Shown here piece by piece: positions 17,990 to 28,371 of a DNA stretch of 64,000 bases. The stretch is from Betaproteobacteria bacterium HGW-Betaproteobacteria-3 (GTDB lineage: Bacteria; Pseudomonadota; Gammaproteobacteria; Burkholderiales; Burkholderiaceae_C): NCBI GenBank assembly GCA_002842205.1, contig PHCI01000009.1, positions 50,666-114,665 of the forward strand, given 5' to 3'. The notes beneath the pieces were generated by a model, which saw nothing but the letters and a program-made list of their open reading frames with translations, did not search any database and was not told the DNA's origin. Numbering within the stretch: position 1 is the stretch's first letter; every line of letters begins with the position of its first letter. The position numbers and the translations under genes are program-made.

Positions 17990-19237
17990 TCAGGCCAGAA
18001 GCTCGCGCAGGCTGCGGGCGATGACCTTCGTGGCACGGCGCAAGTCGGCCAGGTCCAGGTGCTCGTCGGCGCGCTTGGCGTTGGACTCGAGCACGGTGCG
18101 CGGCCCCGCGCCGTAAATCACGCCGGGAATACCGGCCTCGCAGAACAGGCGCACGTCGGTGTACAGCGGCGTGCCGCAGGCACCGATCGGTTCACCAAAC
18201 ACCTCTGACGCATGGCGCGTCAGCGCTGCCACCAGCGGCTGGTTGCCGGGCAGGGGGGTCAGGGCGCGGGCCAGCAGAATGCGCTTGATATCCACCTGGA
18301 TGCCGTCGTCGTGGCGCCCCCGGTTGACGGCCGCGGCGGTGTCGGCGATTAGCTTGCGCAAGTCGGCTTCGACCTGCGTGGGGTCTTCCTCGGGGATCAT
18401 GCGGCGGTCCAGCTTGAGGACCACCGTGCCGGGGATCACATTGGTGTTGGTGCCGCCCGAAATCATGCCGACGTTGAGGTAGGGGTGCTGGATGCCTTCG
18501 ACCCTGGACGTGATGTGCTGGTACAGCGCGTTCTGCGCGTACAGCGCGGTCAGGATGGTGTTGGCGCCCTGCAACGCGTCAATGCCGCTGTCGGGGATGG
18601 CCGCGTGCGCCATCTTGCCGTGAACGGTCACCTCAAGCTGGAGGCAGCCATTGTGGGCGGTGATGACCTGGTAGCTGAAGCCTGCGGCGATCATCAGGTC
18701 GGGTCGGATGTGGCCGTGCCGCAGCAGCCAGCCCGGGCCCAGTTCGCCGCCGAATTCCTCGTCGTAGGTGAACACGAGGTCAATGCCGCCCCGGGCCGGT
18801 TTGGCCACGGCTTCCAGCGCGCGCGTGGCAAACGTGAAGGTCGTAAAGTCGCATTTGCTCACGGCGGCGGCGCGGCCGTAGATCTGGCCGTTTTCGATCT
18901 CGCCGCCATAGGGGTCGTGCGTCCAGCCCTCGCCGGGGGGGACGACGTCGCCGTGCGCGTTCATGGCCACCACGCGACCGCCATCGCCATAACGGCGGCG
19001 GGCCACCAGGTTGGTGATGCTCTGCAGGCCGGCGGCCTGCACTTCGGCCGGGGCTACCTCGTAGCGGTCCACGGGAATGCCCATGGCTTCCATCAGTTCG
19101 GCGGCGCGCAGGGCGTGCGGTGTGTTGTTGCCGGGCGGGGTGTCGGTGGGCACCTGGAGCAGGGCCTGCAGAAAGCGGGTCTGTTCGTCAAAGTGCGCGT
19201 CGATCCACGCGTCGAGTTGCTGGTCGGTCGGGTTCAT
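17990..19237 (-). CDS. M20-family metallohydrolase (ArgE/DapE type)
   Basis: A 415-residue protein with the M20 zinc-ligand pattern: MNAHGDVVPPGEGW, a catalytic-type TYDEEFGGELGPG, and a C-terminal SNAKRADEHL. An M20 dimerisation domain lies in the middle (HGKMAHAAIPDSGIDAL). Family members deacylate or hydrolyse amide bonds in amino-acid derivatives. Placement directly after the allantoate hydrolase (18-base gap) suggests action on a ureido compound such as ureidoglycolate, but that is inference; a generic peptidase or deacetylase is equally possible. Confidence 0.82.
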   Translation of the reverse strand: MNPTDQQLDAWIDAHFDEQTRFLQALLQVPTDTPPGNNTPHALRAAELMEAMGIPVDRYEVAPAEVQAAGLQSITNLVARRRYGDGGRVVAMNAHGDVVPPGEGWTHDPYGGEIENGQIYGRAAAVSKCDFTTFTFATRALEAVAKPARGGIDLVFTYDEEFGGELGPGWLLRHGHIRPDLMIAAGFSYQVITAHNGCLQLEVTVHGKMAHAAIPDSGIDALQGANTILTALYAQNALYQHITSRVEGIQHPYLNVGMISGGTNTNVIPGTVVLKLDRRMIPEEDPTQVEADLRKLIADTAAAVNRGRHDDGIQVDIKRILLARALTPLPGNQPLVAALTRHASEVFGEPIGACGTPLYTDVRLFCEAGIPGVIYGAGPRTVLESNAKRADEHLDLADLRRATKVIARSLRELLA

Positions 19238-19255
19238 GGCGGTCCGTTGCGGGGT

Positions 19256-21022
<1,767 letters not shown>

Positions 21023-21024
21023 GG

Positions 21025-21960
21025 TCAGCCTTTGAAGGGATGGGTTTTCTGCCAGTGACGGGCGATGTCGATGCGCCGACAAATCCAGACCTGGTCATGG
21101 CCTTGCACATGGTCCAGAAATTTTTGCAGCGCGCCAAAGCGGCCCGGTTTTCCCAGCAGCCGACAGTGCATGCCGATGCTCATCATTTTCGGCGTGTGGG
21201 CCCCTTCGGCATAGAGCACGTCAAAGCTGTCTTTCAGGTATTGCAGAAAGTGCTCGCCGGTGTTGAAGCCTTGCGCCTGAACGAAGCGCATGTCGTTGCA
21301 GTCGAGCGAATACGGCACCACCAGATGGGGTGCCAGCGTGCCGTCGGTGCGGGTGACCTTCGTCCAGAACGGCAAATCGTCGCCGTAGTAGTCACTGTCG
21401 TAGGCGAAGCCGCCGTGGTCGGCCACCAGACGGCGGGTGTGGGGGCTGTCGCGCCCGGTGTACCAGCCCAGCGGCCACTGGCCCCCGGTCATGTCCTTGA
21501 GGATTTGCGTCGCCTGGGCCATGTGGGCACGTTCGGTCGCTTCGGGCAGGTTCTGGTAATGGATCCATTTGAGACCGTGGCAGGCGATCTCATGCCCCAG
21601 TTCCATGAACACCCGCGCCATTTCAGGGTAGCGTTGCAGCGCGGTTGCCACCGCGAAGACGGTCAGGGGGAGGCCGCGCTTTTCAAACTCGCCCAGAAGG
21701 CGCCAGACGCCCACGCGCGAGCCGTACTCGTACATGGACTCCATGGTCATGTGGCGGCTCTCGTAGGCCTGGGCAGTCACCATTTCCGAGAGAAAGGTTT
21801 CCGACGCCGGGTCGCCGTGCAGCACGTTGTTCTCGCCACCTTCTTCATAGTTGAGGACGAACTGCACGGCAATGCGGGCCTGGTCTGGCCACTGGGCCTG
21901 CGGGACGTTGCGGCCGTAGCCGGCCATGTCGCGGGGGTAGGGGCGTGGGGTGTCGGTCAT
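21025..21960 (-). CDS. puuE: Allantoinase, polysaccharide-deacetylase type
   Basis: A 311-residue protein of the metal-independent PuuE allantoinase class (MAGYGRNVPQAQWP; QFVLNYEEGGENNVLHGD; EIACHGLKWIHYQ). It opens the allantoin ring to allantoate. The length and N-terminus match PuuE rather than the cyclic amidohydrolase AllB. It starts 37 bases after the gntR stop on the same strand and is two bases from the next gene, so it is within the same operon. Confidence 0.94.
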   Translation of the reverse strand: MTDTPRPYPRDMAGYGRNVPQAQWPDQARIAVQFVLNYEEGGENNVLHGDPASETFLSEMVTAQAYESRHMTMESMYEYGSRVGVWRLLGEFEKRGLPLTVFAVATALQRYPEMARVFMELGHEIACHGLKWIHYQNLPEATERAHMAQATQILKDMTGGQWPLGWYTGRDSPHTRRLVADHGGFAYDSDYYGDDLPFWTKVTRTDGTLAPHLVVPYSLDCNDMRFVQAQGFNTGEHFLQYLKDSFDVLYAEGAHTPKMMSIGMHCRLLGKPGRFGALQKFLDHVQGHDQVWICRRIDIARHWQKTHPFKG

Positions 21961-21997
21961 GGTACGGCGGGCGTGTGCGGTGGGGTCGGTGCGGTGT

Positions 21998-22663
21998 TCA
22001 GGACAGGGCCATGGAAATGTCGTTGGCGGGCAGCTTGCGCTCAAAGGCCAACGCGGCTTCGACATGGCGCAGATGGGCGTCCATCAATTCAACGGCGACG
22101 GCCTCGTCGCGGGCGGCCAGTGCCTTGACGATTTCGGCGTGTTCTTCGTTGGAGTGCACGGCCGCGGTGCTGCTCTGGTACATCAGGGTGATCAGGGCGC
22201 AGCGTGAAATCAGTTCGCGCAGCAGTTCGGCCAGCACCGTGTTGCCCATGAGTTCGGCCATGCGCACATGGAAATCGCCCAGCAGCTCGGTACGGCGGGT
22301 CACGTCGCCGCCTTCGACCGCGGTGCGTTCGCGGGCCACGTGCGCGCGCAAGGCCTTAATACGGGTGGGCGTGACGTCGCGCGCGAAGGCCCGCGTCATC
22401 CCGGCTTCGAGCATGCGGCGCACCGCAAACACCTGGCGGGCTTCGTCCACCGATGGCGTGGCGACAAACGCTCCGCGGGCCGGCTCCAGCCGGATCAGCC
22501 GGTTTTGGGACAACTGGAACAGGGCCTGCCTCACCAGGGTGCGCGACACCCCGAAATGGTCCGCCAGTTTTTGCTCGGCCAGTTTGACGCCGGGCTGCAG
22601 GCGGTGCTCGACAATGGCCTGCGTCAGCGTGTCGACAATGTGGCGCGTGGCAGAAGACTCCAT
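21998..22663 (-). CDS. GntR-family transcriptional regulator (FCD subfamily)
   Basis: A 221-residue regulator. An N-terminal winged helix-turn-helix (LAEQKLADHFGVSRTLVRQA) is followed by an all-helical FCD ligand-binding domain (about 90-210) with metal/ligand-type residues near DFHVRMAELMGN and a His in SNEEHAEI. The ATG at 22663 lies 25 bases from an 18-base palindrome, so autoregulation is likely. The same operator occurs before puuD. It is the first gene of the allantoin operon and divergent from hiuH; it probably senses an intermediate of urate or allantoin breakdown. Confidence 0.9.
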   Translation of the reverse strand: MESSATRHIVDTLTQAIVEHRLQPGVKLAEQKLADHFGVSRTLVRQALFQLSQNRLIRLEPARGAFVATPSVDEARQVFAVRRMLEAGMTRAFARDVTPTRIKALRAHVARERTAVEGGDVTRRTELLGDFHVRMAELMGNTVLAELLRELISRCALITLMYQSSTAAVHSNEEHAEIVKALAARDEAVAVELMDAHLRHVEAALAFERKLPANDISMALS

Positions 22664-22687
22664 GGGGTCATGATAGGTGAAATGCCA

Positions 22688-22713
22688 AAAAGTGTATACA
22701 CTTTTGGTGAACA
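22688..22713. promoter_or_regulatory. GntR-type operator between gntR and hiuH
   Basis: An 18-base perfect palindrome AAAAGTGTATACACTTTT at 22688-22705, extended by GGTGAACA. The 24 bases 22690-22713 match 24631-24654 (before puuD) at 21 positions. It sits in the 100-base divergent region and could repress both directions. Confidence 0.75.
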
Positions 22714-22763
22714 AAGTATCCGGCAACGACCGCTTTTTTTGACTTTCCCCGAAAGGACCGACC

Positions 22764-23114
22764 ATGGGATTGAGCACACATGTCCTGGACACCATGCACG
22801 GTGGCCCCGCGGCAGGCATGGCCGTGGCGTTGTACACCACGCAGGGCGACACCGCCACGCTGGTCAGGGCCTTCACCCTGAACCACGACGGGCGCAGCGA
22901 CGCGCCGCTGTACGACAGCACCACGCTGAAAAAAGGCACCTACCGGCTGGTGTTTGACGTGGCGGGCTACTTCAGGGCGCGCGGCGTGGCCTTGCCCGAG
23001 CCCAATTTTCTGGACAAGGTGACGCTTGATTTTGGCGTGGCCCACCCGGACCAGCACTACCATGTGCCGCTGCTGGTCAGCCCGTGGAGCTATTCCACCT
23101 ACCGCGGGTCGTGA
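22764..23114 (+). CDS. hiuH: 5-hydroxyisourate hydrolase
   Basis: A 116-residue transthyretin-like protein: MGLSTHVLDTMHGGPAAGM at the start, the conserved Arg/His positions, and the C-terminal signature YRGS. It hydrolyses 5-hydroxyisourate, the product of PuuD, to OHCU, the substrate of the UraD domain encoded across the operator. A good ribosome-binding site (AAAGGA) precedes the ATG. No signal peptide is seen, so it is cytoplasmic. Confidence 0.95.
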   Translation: MGLSTHVLDTMHGGPAAGMAVALYTTQGDTATLVRAFTLNHDGRSDAPLYDSTTLKKGTYRLVFDVAGYFRARGVALPEPNFLDKVTLDFGVAHPDQHYHVPLLVSPWSYSTYRGS

Positions 23115-23136
23115 AAACGGCCCGCGGCGACCGGGC

Positions 23137-23661
23137 CTACATCTGGCCTTCGGTCAGGGTGTCAAGCTGGAACTTGCCGCTTTTGTGCCACAACCAGGTG
23201 TCGGTGTAGGTCACCCGGCCCATGGCGACCGGCGCCGGGAATGGTGCGGCATTGCGCACCGTGCGCTCGATCTCGGCCATCACCTCGGGGGCATGCTTCG
23301 GTGCGCGCATCCAGCTGGTGTGGAGCACGCGGCCCTGCGCGTCCAGTTCGACCTGCAGCACGCCCACGGCGTACAAAAGGGGTGGCATTTTCCCGTGATA
23401 GATCCGGTTGGCGTTGAGGCCGTAAAGGTGGCCGGCGGCGTCTCGCCGGTAAGCGCGGGCGTTGTTGGCCGTGGACGTCTTTCCGGGCACGGCCGCCACC
23501 GGTGGTGCGGGGCGTGGCGGTTGCGGCTTGGCGACTGGCGGCAACGGCTCCGCAGGTGGAGGCGCGGGGGGAGCAGATTTGCACCCCGCGACAATGGTCG
23601 CAATGGCAGCAATCGCTGTCATGCCGGCCCAGAAGAATTTGCGCGGATTCATTGATTTCAT
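23137..23661 (-). CDS. Lipoprotein with TonB C-terminal-like domain
   Basis: A 174-residue predicted lipoprotein. The N-terminus (MKSMNPRKFFWAGMTAIAAI) ends in a lipobox-like IVAG-C. A Pro/Ala-rich linker (about 28-60) is followed by a domain resembling the TonB C-terminus (VGVLQVELDAQGRVLHTSWM; ERTVRNAAPFPAP). It is encoded between hiuH and xdhC but on the opposite strand. True TonB has an N-terminal membrane anchor rather than a lipobox, so coupling to ExbBD is doubtful; a structural periplasmic role is possible. Confidence 0.6.
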   Translation of the reverse strand: MKSMNPRKFFWAGMTAIAAIATIVAGCKSAPPAPPPAEPLPPVAKPQPPRPAPPVAAVPGKTSTANNARAYRRDAAGHLYGLNANRIYHGKMPPLLYAVGVLQVELDAQGRVLHTSWMRAPKHAPEVMAEIERTVRNAAPFPAPVAMGRVTYTDTWLWHKSGKFQLDTLTEGQM

Positions 23662-23781
23662 GACGACAACTCTGAAGGCGGGACTGTGGACAAAGGGGTG
23701 CGGGGCACACACCGGACAGCGCATACTGTGCCCGAGTTTTTTGCGCCAACGTGCGCCAGCCCGATATCAAGGTGTCTTTTT

Positions 23782-24594
23782 GTGAACAGGATTGACGAAT
23801 TTGCCACACGCCTGGCCGCTGAGCCTGCCGTTCTGGTGACGGTGGCGTCCACCCGCGGCTCGGTTCCGCGCGAGCGCGGCACGTGGATGGCGGTGTTTGC
23901 CCAAGGGGTGGTGGGCACGATCGGGGGCGGGCAGCTCGAGTTCCAGGCCATCGCCCGGGCCCGCGCACAACTCGGGGACCCGGGTGCCAAGTCGCTTTTT
24001 CGCTACACCCTGGGGGCAAGCCTGGGCCAGTGTTGCGGCGGCGAGGTGCACCTGCGGCTGGAAACCCTGGCCGGGGACGACGCGTCGGCCGTGCGCAAGC
24101 GGCTGGTCGTGCCGCAAACCCCGGTGGCCCTGTTTGGCGGCGGGCATGTGGGGACTGCGCTGGTCAACGTCCTGGCCAGCCTGCCGTTCGCGGTGAACTG
24201 GATCGACAGCCGTGACGGCGTCTTTCCCGACGATGTGCCGGACCGCGTGCGGTGCGAGCACTCCGATCCGGTGCAGGGCGCGGTGCCGGGGCTGGCCAGC
24301 GGCACCCGGGTGCTGATCATGAGCTTCAGCCATGCCGAGGACCTGGACATTGTGGCGGCGTGCCTGGCGCGGCAACGTGCGCAGGGCGATCTGCCCTATG
24401 TGGGCCTGATCGGCAGCAAGACCAAGTGGGCCACCTTCCGCCACCGCCTGGAAGCGCGGGGCTACAGCGCGGCTGAACTCTCGCACGTGACCAGCCCCAT
24501 TGGCGTGCCCGGCATCGCGGGCAAAGCGCCCGAAGTCATCGCCGTGGCCGTGGCGGCACAGTTGTTGCAAACCCTGACCCCGGGAAACCCCTGA
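23782..24594 (+). CDS. xdhC: Xanthine dehydrogenase accessory protein
   Basis: A 270-residue XdhC. The N-terminal XdhC/CoxI domain (VTVASTRGSVPRERGTWM; VGTIGGGQLEFQAI; LGQCCGGEVHL) is followed by a Rossmann-like domain (VALFGGGHVGTALV; GLIGSKTKW). XdhC binds molybdenum cofactor, helps its sulfuration and inserts it into XdhB. The GTG at 23782 gives the usual N-terminus (NRIDEFATRL). It is about 12 kb from xdhAB, an unusual separation in a purine cluster. Confidence 0.93.
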   Translation: MNRIDEFATRLAAEPAVLVTVASTRGSVPRERGTWMAVFAQGVVGTIGGGQLEFQAIARARAQLGDPGAKSLFRYTLGASLGQCCGGEVHLRLETLAGDDASAVRKRLVVPQTPVALFGGGHVGTALVNVLASLPFAVNWIDSRDGVFPDDVPDRVRCEHSDPVQGAVPGLASGTRVLIMSFSHAEDLDIVAACLARQRAQGDLPYVGLIGSKTKWATFRHRLEARGYSAAELSHVTSPIGVPGIAGKAPEVIAVAVAAQLLQTLTPGNP

Positions 24595-24630
24595 GTCGCA
24601 GGCGGGCCTGTCCACGTGCCGGAGGTGCCA

Positions 24631-24654
24631 AAGTGTATACAATTATTGTGAACA
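24631..24654. promoter_or_regulatory. Second GntR-type operator, upstream of puuD
   Basis: AAGTGTATACA-ATTAT-TGTGAACA, identical at 21 of 24 positions to the site between gntR and hiuH. It lies about 130 bases before puuD, upstream of the candidate sigma-54 promoter. Confidence 0.65.
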
Positions 24655-24696
24655 GGTCGCAGCGGCGCCGGGTCTTTCAGCGTGAACCCGTGTGCG

Positions 24697-24712
24697 TGGC
24701 CCAATTGCTGCT
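24697..24712 (+). promoter_or_regulatory. Candidate sigma-54 promoter of puuD
   Basis: TGGCCCAATTGCTGCT: GG and GC are ten bases apart, with TGGC in the -24 block and CTGCT in the -12 block against consensus TTGCW. It is about 70 bases before the puuD start. No NtrC-type enhancer site was identified by eye. Confidence 0.35.
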
Positions 24713-24784
24713 CAGAGCGCCCGCGGTGGTGAGCAGACGGAATGCATCCGGCACCCGTGTCGGCTGTCGCAAGGGTTGAGAGCC

Positions 24785-26017
24785 ATGGAAAGTTACCTGC
24801 TCGACTGGGCCAATCTGCTGCTGCGCTGGCTCCACGTCATCACCGCCATCGCCTGGATCGGCTCGTCGTTTTATTTCGTCTTTCTGGACAGCAGCCTCAC
24901 GCCGCCGGTGGACGACGATCTGAAAAAGCAGGGCGTCAGTGGCGAACTTTGGGCCGTGCACGGCGGTGGCTTCTACCACCCGGTGAAGTTTGCGGTGGCG
25001 CCGCCCACGCTGCCGCAGCACCTGCACTGGTTCTATTGGGAAAGCTACTCCACCTGGCTGAGCGGCTTTGCGCTGTTCACCGTGTCCTATTTGTGGAGCG
25101 CCAGCACCTACCTGATCGACAGGTCGCGCATGGACTGGTCGTCCGCTGCGGCCATTGGCGTGGCGCTGGCGTTTCTGGTGGTGTTCTGGCTCCTGTACGA
25201 CCTGATTTGCCGCGTCTGGGGGCAACGCAAGCATGGCGACGCCATCGTGGGCGCACTGGTGGGGGTGCTGGTGTGCGTGGCGTCGTGGCTGGCCTGCCAG
25301 TGGTTTGCCGGACGTGCGGCCTTTTTGCTGGTGGGGGCGATGCTGGCCACCGCCATGACGGCCAATGTGGCGCACTGGATCATCCCCGGCCAACGCAAGG
25401 TGGTCGCGCAGATCAAGGCGGGGCAACCGGTGGACCCGGTCCATGGCCTGCGTGGCAAGCAGCGCAGCGTGCACAACACCTACTTCACGCTGCCGGTGCT
25501 GTTTGCCATGCTGTCAGGCCACTACAGCTTCACCTGGAGCCACCCGCAGAACTGGCTGGTGCTGATCCTCATGATGTTCGCGGGGGCGGCCATCCGGCAG
25601 TTTTTCGTGATGCGCCACGGCTTCAAACTGGGGCGCAATGCGCACCCGTGGCCGTACGCACTGGCGGGGGTGGCGGTGCTGCTGGGGTTGATCGCCGGCT
25701 TGCGGCCCGCGCCGACCGCCTTGAATACTTCTGTTTCAATAGCAAACTCTGACCATTTGACGGGGGCTGATGGCCAAAAAAGCTTCAAAAATGTGCAGGA
25801 TGTGCTGGCGCGGCGCTGCGACATGTGCCACGGCGCCGCCGTCCAGATGAAGAACGTGCGGCTCGATTCGCCCGCGCTGGTGCAGCAGCACGCCCAGACG
25901 ATCTACCAGCAGGTGGTGGTGCAAAAACTCATGCCCATGAACAACGCCACCGGCATCACCGACGCCGAGCGGGCGCTGATCGGCCAGTGGTTCCGCGACG
26001 GCGCGAAAACCGACTGA
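24785..26017 (+). CDS. puuD: Membrane-bound urate hydroxylase with cytochrome c domain
   Basis: A 410-residue PuuD-type urate oxidase. About eight membrane segments (LLRWLHVITAIAWIGSSFYF, the DUF989 start) are followed by a C-terminal cytochrome c domain with heme motif C345-x2-C348-H349 (RRCDMCHG). It oxidises urate to 5-hydroxyisourate and passes electrons to the respiratory chain instead of making H2O2. Residues 313-335 (including SVSIANSDHLTGADGQKSF) are encoded by repeat A4 and lie in the linker between membrane and heme domains. The GntR operator and a candidate sigma-54 promoter lie upstream. Confidence 0.94.
   Translation: MESYLLDWANLLLRWLHVITAIAWIGSSFYFVFLDSSLTPPVDDDLKKQGVSGELWAVHGGGFYHPVKFAVAPPTLPQHLHWFYWESYSTWLSGFALFTVSYLWSASTYLIDRSRMDWSSAAAIGVALAFLVVFWLLYDLICRVWGQRKHGDAIVGALVGVLVCVASWLACQWFAGRAAFLLVGAMLATAMTANVAHWIIPGQRKVVAQIKAGQPVDPVHGLRGKQRSVHNTYFTLPVLFAMLSGHYSFTWSHPQNWLVLILMMFAGAAIRQFFVMRHGFKLGRNAHPWPYALAGVAVLLGLIAGLRPAPTALNTSVSIANSDHLTGADGQKSFKNVQDVLARRCDMCHGAAVQMKNVRLDSPALVQQHAQTIYQQVVVQKLMPMNNATGITDAERALIGQWFRDGAKTD
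25722..25790. repeat. Dispersed repeat family A, copy 4 (translated in puuD)
   Basis: Core GACCATTTGACGGGGGCTGA then TGGCC and an AAGCTT-type A-rich end, preceded by the GCAAAC block. It is in frame and adds about 23 residues to the PuuD linker. Confidence 0.8.
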
Positions 26018-26125
26018 GATTGGCGACGGGTGTGCCGACGCCTGCGAGCGACAGGCGGTTCGGCTTGGCGGTGAAAACGGTGTGAACGGACGCCAGACGG
26101 ACGCCAGACGGACACCAGACCGACA

Positions 26126-26821
26126 TTATTCGGCGGTGGCGGCAGGTTTCGGCGCGGGCGGCTTGTCAGCCCCGCGCCACCCGCGTTCGGCGGCGCGGCA
26201 GGTCACCCAGCAGAGCCAGGCCGACCACAGCGTGTGGCTGGCGAAATGTGCGCCGCGTGCCATTTGGGCCCAGCCAAAGGCCAGGCCGAACACCCAGACC
26301 GTGACCAGCACCGCGCGGGCGAAGCGCGGCCGCCAGGGTTTCCAGAGCAGGTACAGGCCGAAAAATCCGAACGCCGCCACCGCGTGGCCCGATGGAAAGC
26401 AGTGCCCGGGCCCGCCGTCGCGCACGCCCAGCAGCCAGTGCGGCAGATAGGTGGCCGGGCCGCCGAACTCAACCAGATCCCACGGGCAGCTGGTGCGGGT
26501 GAAACGCTTGAGCGCCGACACCACCAGCATGGCCACCACGACCGTGCCCAGCCCGTACGCGCGCTCCTTGCGCGACGGGCCGCTGCACAGGGGGCGTGCG
26601 GCGTCCAGCGCCATCGCAGCCAGCACGAGGCCCGCGAGCCAGCGGCCCCCGCCATGCAGCACGTCGCGGGTGAGCCAGGCCTCGCGCCAGGCAAAGCCGC
26701 TGGCGTCGCCATACAGGCGCACCAGCCGCAAATCGAGGCCCGAAAAATCCCACAGCACCAGCGCGGCCAGCCCCAACAGGGCCACCGGCCAGCGCCCCTG
26801 CCAATGCGACAAGGTTTTCAT
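26126..26821 (-). CDS. PAP2-family phosphatase
   Basis: A 231-residue membrane protein with about six segments. The PAP2 motifs are K-R-F-T-R-T-S-C-P, PSGHAVAAF and ARGAHFASHTLWSA, the last being a variant in which the usual Ser-Arg and terminal Asp differ. Members of this subfamily dephosphorylate membrane lipids or undecaprenyl-type substrates. It has no clear link to purine catabolism. It ends near a short intergenic space after puuD and follows the 8-oxoguanine deaminase on the same strand (61 bases). Confidence 0.8.
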   Translation of the reverse strand: MKTLSHWQGRWPVALLGLAALVLWDFSGLDLRLVRLYGDASGFAWREAWLTRDVLHGGGRWLAGLVLAAMALDAARPLCSGPSRKERAYGLGTVVVAMLVVSALKRFTRTSCPWDLVEFGGPATYLPHWLLGVRDGGPGHCFPSGHAVAAFGFFGLYLLWKPWRPRFARAVLVTVWVFGLAFGWAQMARGAHFASHTLWSAWLCWVTCRAAERGWRGADKPPAPKPAATAE

Positions 26822-26882
26822 CCAGCGGTGCGTTGGAGTGGGCGGTTCATCGCGGGCATTGTGCCAGTGGCCGCGGGGCGGC

Positions 26883-28277
26883 TCAGGCCGTTCGCGCCCG
26901 GTGCGCCAGCTCGTGCGCCAGACGGTTGTGGCGTTCCAGCAGCGGCGCGAGTTCCAGCGTGGTGAGTTGGCCTTGGCGCACCACCACCTTGCCGTGCACC
27001 ACGGTGTAGGCCGCCTGCGGGCTGCCGCACAGCAGCAGGCTGCCCACCGGGTCGTGCACCGCACCCCCGGCAAAGGACAGGGTGCGCAGGTCGAACAGCG
27101 CCAGGTCGGCGCACTGGCCCACGGCCAGATGGCCGATGTCCGGGCGGCCCAGCACCTCGGCGCCGCCGCGCGTGGCCAGGTGCAGCGCGTCGCGTGCGGT
27201 CATTTCGGCCGGGCCGTGATCGCAGCCCCAGGGTTGCAGCGAGCGGCCCACGCGGGCCAGCAGCAGGGCCTGCCGCGCTTCGTTGACCATGTGCGCCGCG
27301 TCGTTGCTGGCACTGCCGTCCACCCCCAGACCCACCAGCACACCCGCGTTCAACATGGCGCGGATCGGCGCAATGCCCGAGGCCAGCCGCATGTTGCTGC
27401 AAGGGCAGTGCGCCACGCCGGTGCGGGTGGCGGCAAACAGGCCGATGCCGGGCGCGTCGAGCTTGACGCAGTGCGCGTGCCACACGTCGGGGCCCAGCCA
27501 GCCCAGGTCCCGGGCGTATTCGGCCGGGGTGCAGTTGAATTTCTCGCGGCTGTAGGCGATGTCGTGGTCGTTCTCGGCCAGATGGGTGTGCAGCCGCACG
27601 CCGTAGTGCCGGGCCAACCGGGCCGACTCGCGCATCAGGTCGCGGCTCACGCTGAAAGGCGAGCAGGGCGCCACCGCGACGTTGACCATCGCGCCGTGCG
27701 CGGCGTCGTGGTAGGTCTCGATCAGCCGCTGGGTGTCCTTGAGGATGAAGTCCTCCTTTTCCACCACGCGGTCGGGCGGCAGGCCGCCTTGCGAGGCCCC
27801 CACGCTCATGCTGCCGCGGGTGGCCACAAAACGCATGCCGATCTGCCTGGCGGCTTCGATGCTGTCGTCCAGCCGCACCCCGTTGGGGTAGATGTAGAGG
27901 TGGTCGCTGCTGGTGGTGCAGCCGCTCATCAGCAGCTCGGCCATCGCCACCTGGGTCGACACCTGCACCATTTCGGGCGTCAACCCGGCCCAGATCGGGT
28001 AGAGGCCACGCAGCCAGCCGAACAGCTCGGCGTCTTGAACCTGCGGGATCGCCCGCGTGAGCGACTGGAACATGTGGTGATGGGTGTTGACCAGCCCCGG
28101 CGTGACGAGGTGCCCGCGGGCGTCGATCACGTCGTCGGCCTCTTGCGGCAGGTCGGCTGCGGGGCCGATGGCCTCGATGCGGTGGTCGCGCACCAGAACG
28201 GAGGCATCGGACCATTCGCGCCGGGTGTCGTCCAGCGTGGCGATGCAATGGGCGTTTCGGATCAGCAGCGTGGACAT
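26883..28277 (-). CDS. 8-oxoguanine deaminase
   Basis: A 464-residue cyclic amidohydrolase of the AtzA/TrzN group. Metal ligands appear in NTHHHMFQSLTRA and in HTHLAEN; HCVKLD and GVDGSASNDAAHM complete the site. The sequence order and the VNTHHHM motif match characterised 8-oxoguanine deaminases, which convert oxidised guanine to urate and so feed PuuD directly. An S-adenosylhomocysteine or other pterin deaminase is the main alternative. The start MSTLLIRNAHCI is 94 bases from the divergent glycerate kinase start. Confidence 0.82.
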   Translation of the reverse strand: MSTLLIRNAHCIATLDDTRREWSDASVLVRDHRIEAIGPAADLPQEADDVIDARGHLVTPGLVNTHHHMFQSLTRAIPQVQDAELFGWLRGLYPIWAGLTPEMVQVSTQVAMAELLMSGCTTSSDHLYIYPNGVRLDDSIEAARQIGMRFVATRGSMSVGASQGGLPPDRVVEKEDFILKDTQRLIETYHDAAHGAMVNVAVAPCSPFSVSRDLMRESARLARHYGVRLHTHLAENDHDIAYSREKFNCTPAEYARDLGWLGPDVWHAHCVKLDAPGIGLFAATRTGVAHCPCSNMRLASGIAPIRAMLNAGVLVGLGVDGSASNDAAHMVNEARQALLLARVGRSLQPWGCDHGPAEMTARDALHLATRGGAEVLGRPDIGHLAVGQCADLALFDLRTLSFAGGAVHDPVGSLLLCGSPQAAYTVVHGKVVVRQGQLTTLELAPLLERHNRLAHELAHRARTA

Positions 28278-28371
28278 GTTTTTTCCGTTGGGCTTGGGAC
28301 ACAGAAGCGCGGGCGGGGTGCGGGGCTGCGCGGGCGCGGCACAATCCGGCAGCAGGAGACGCCGCAAGATC

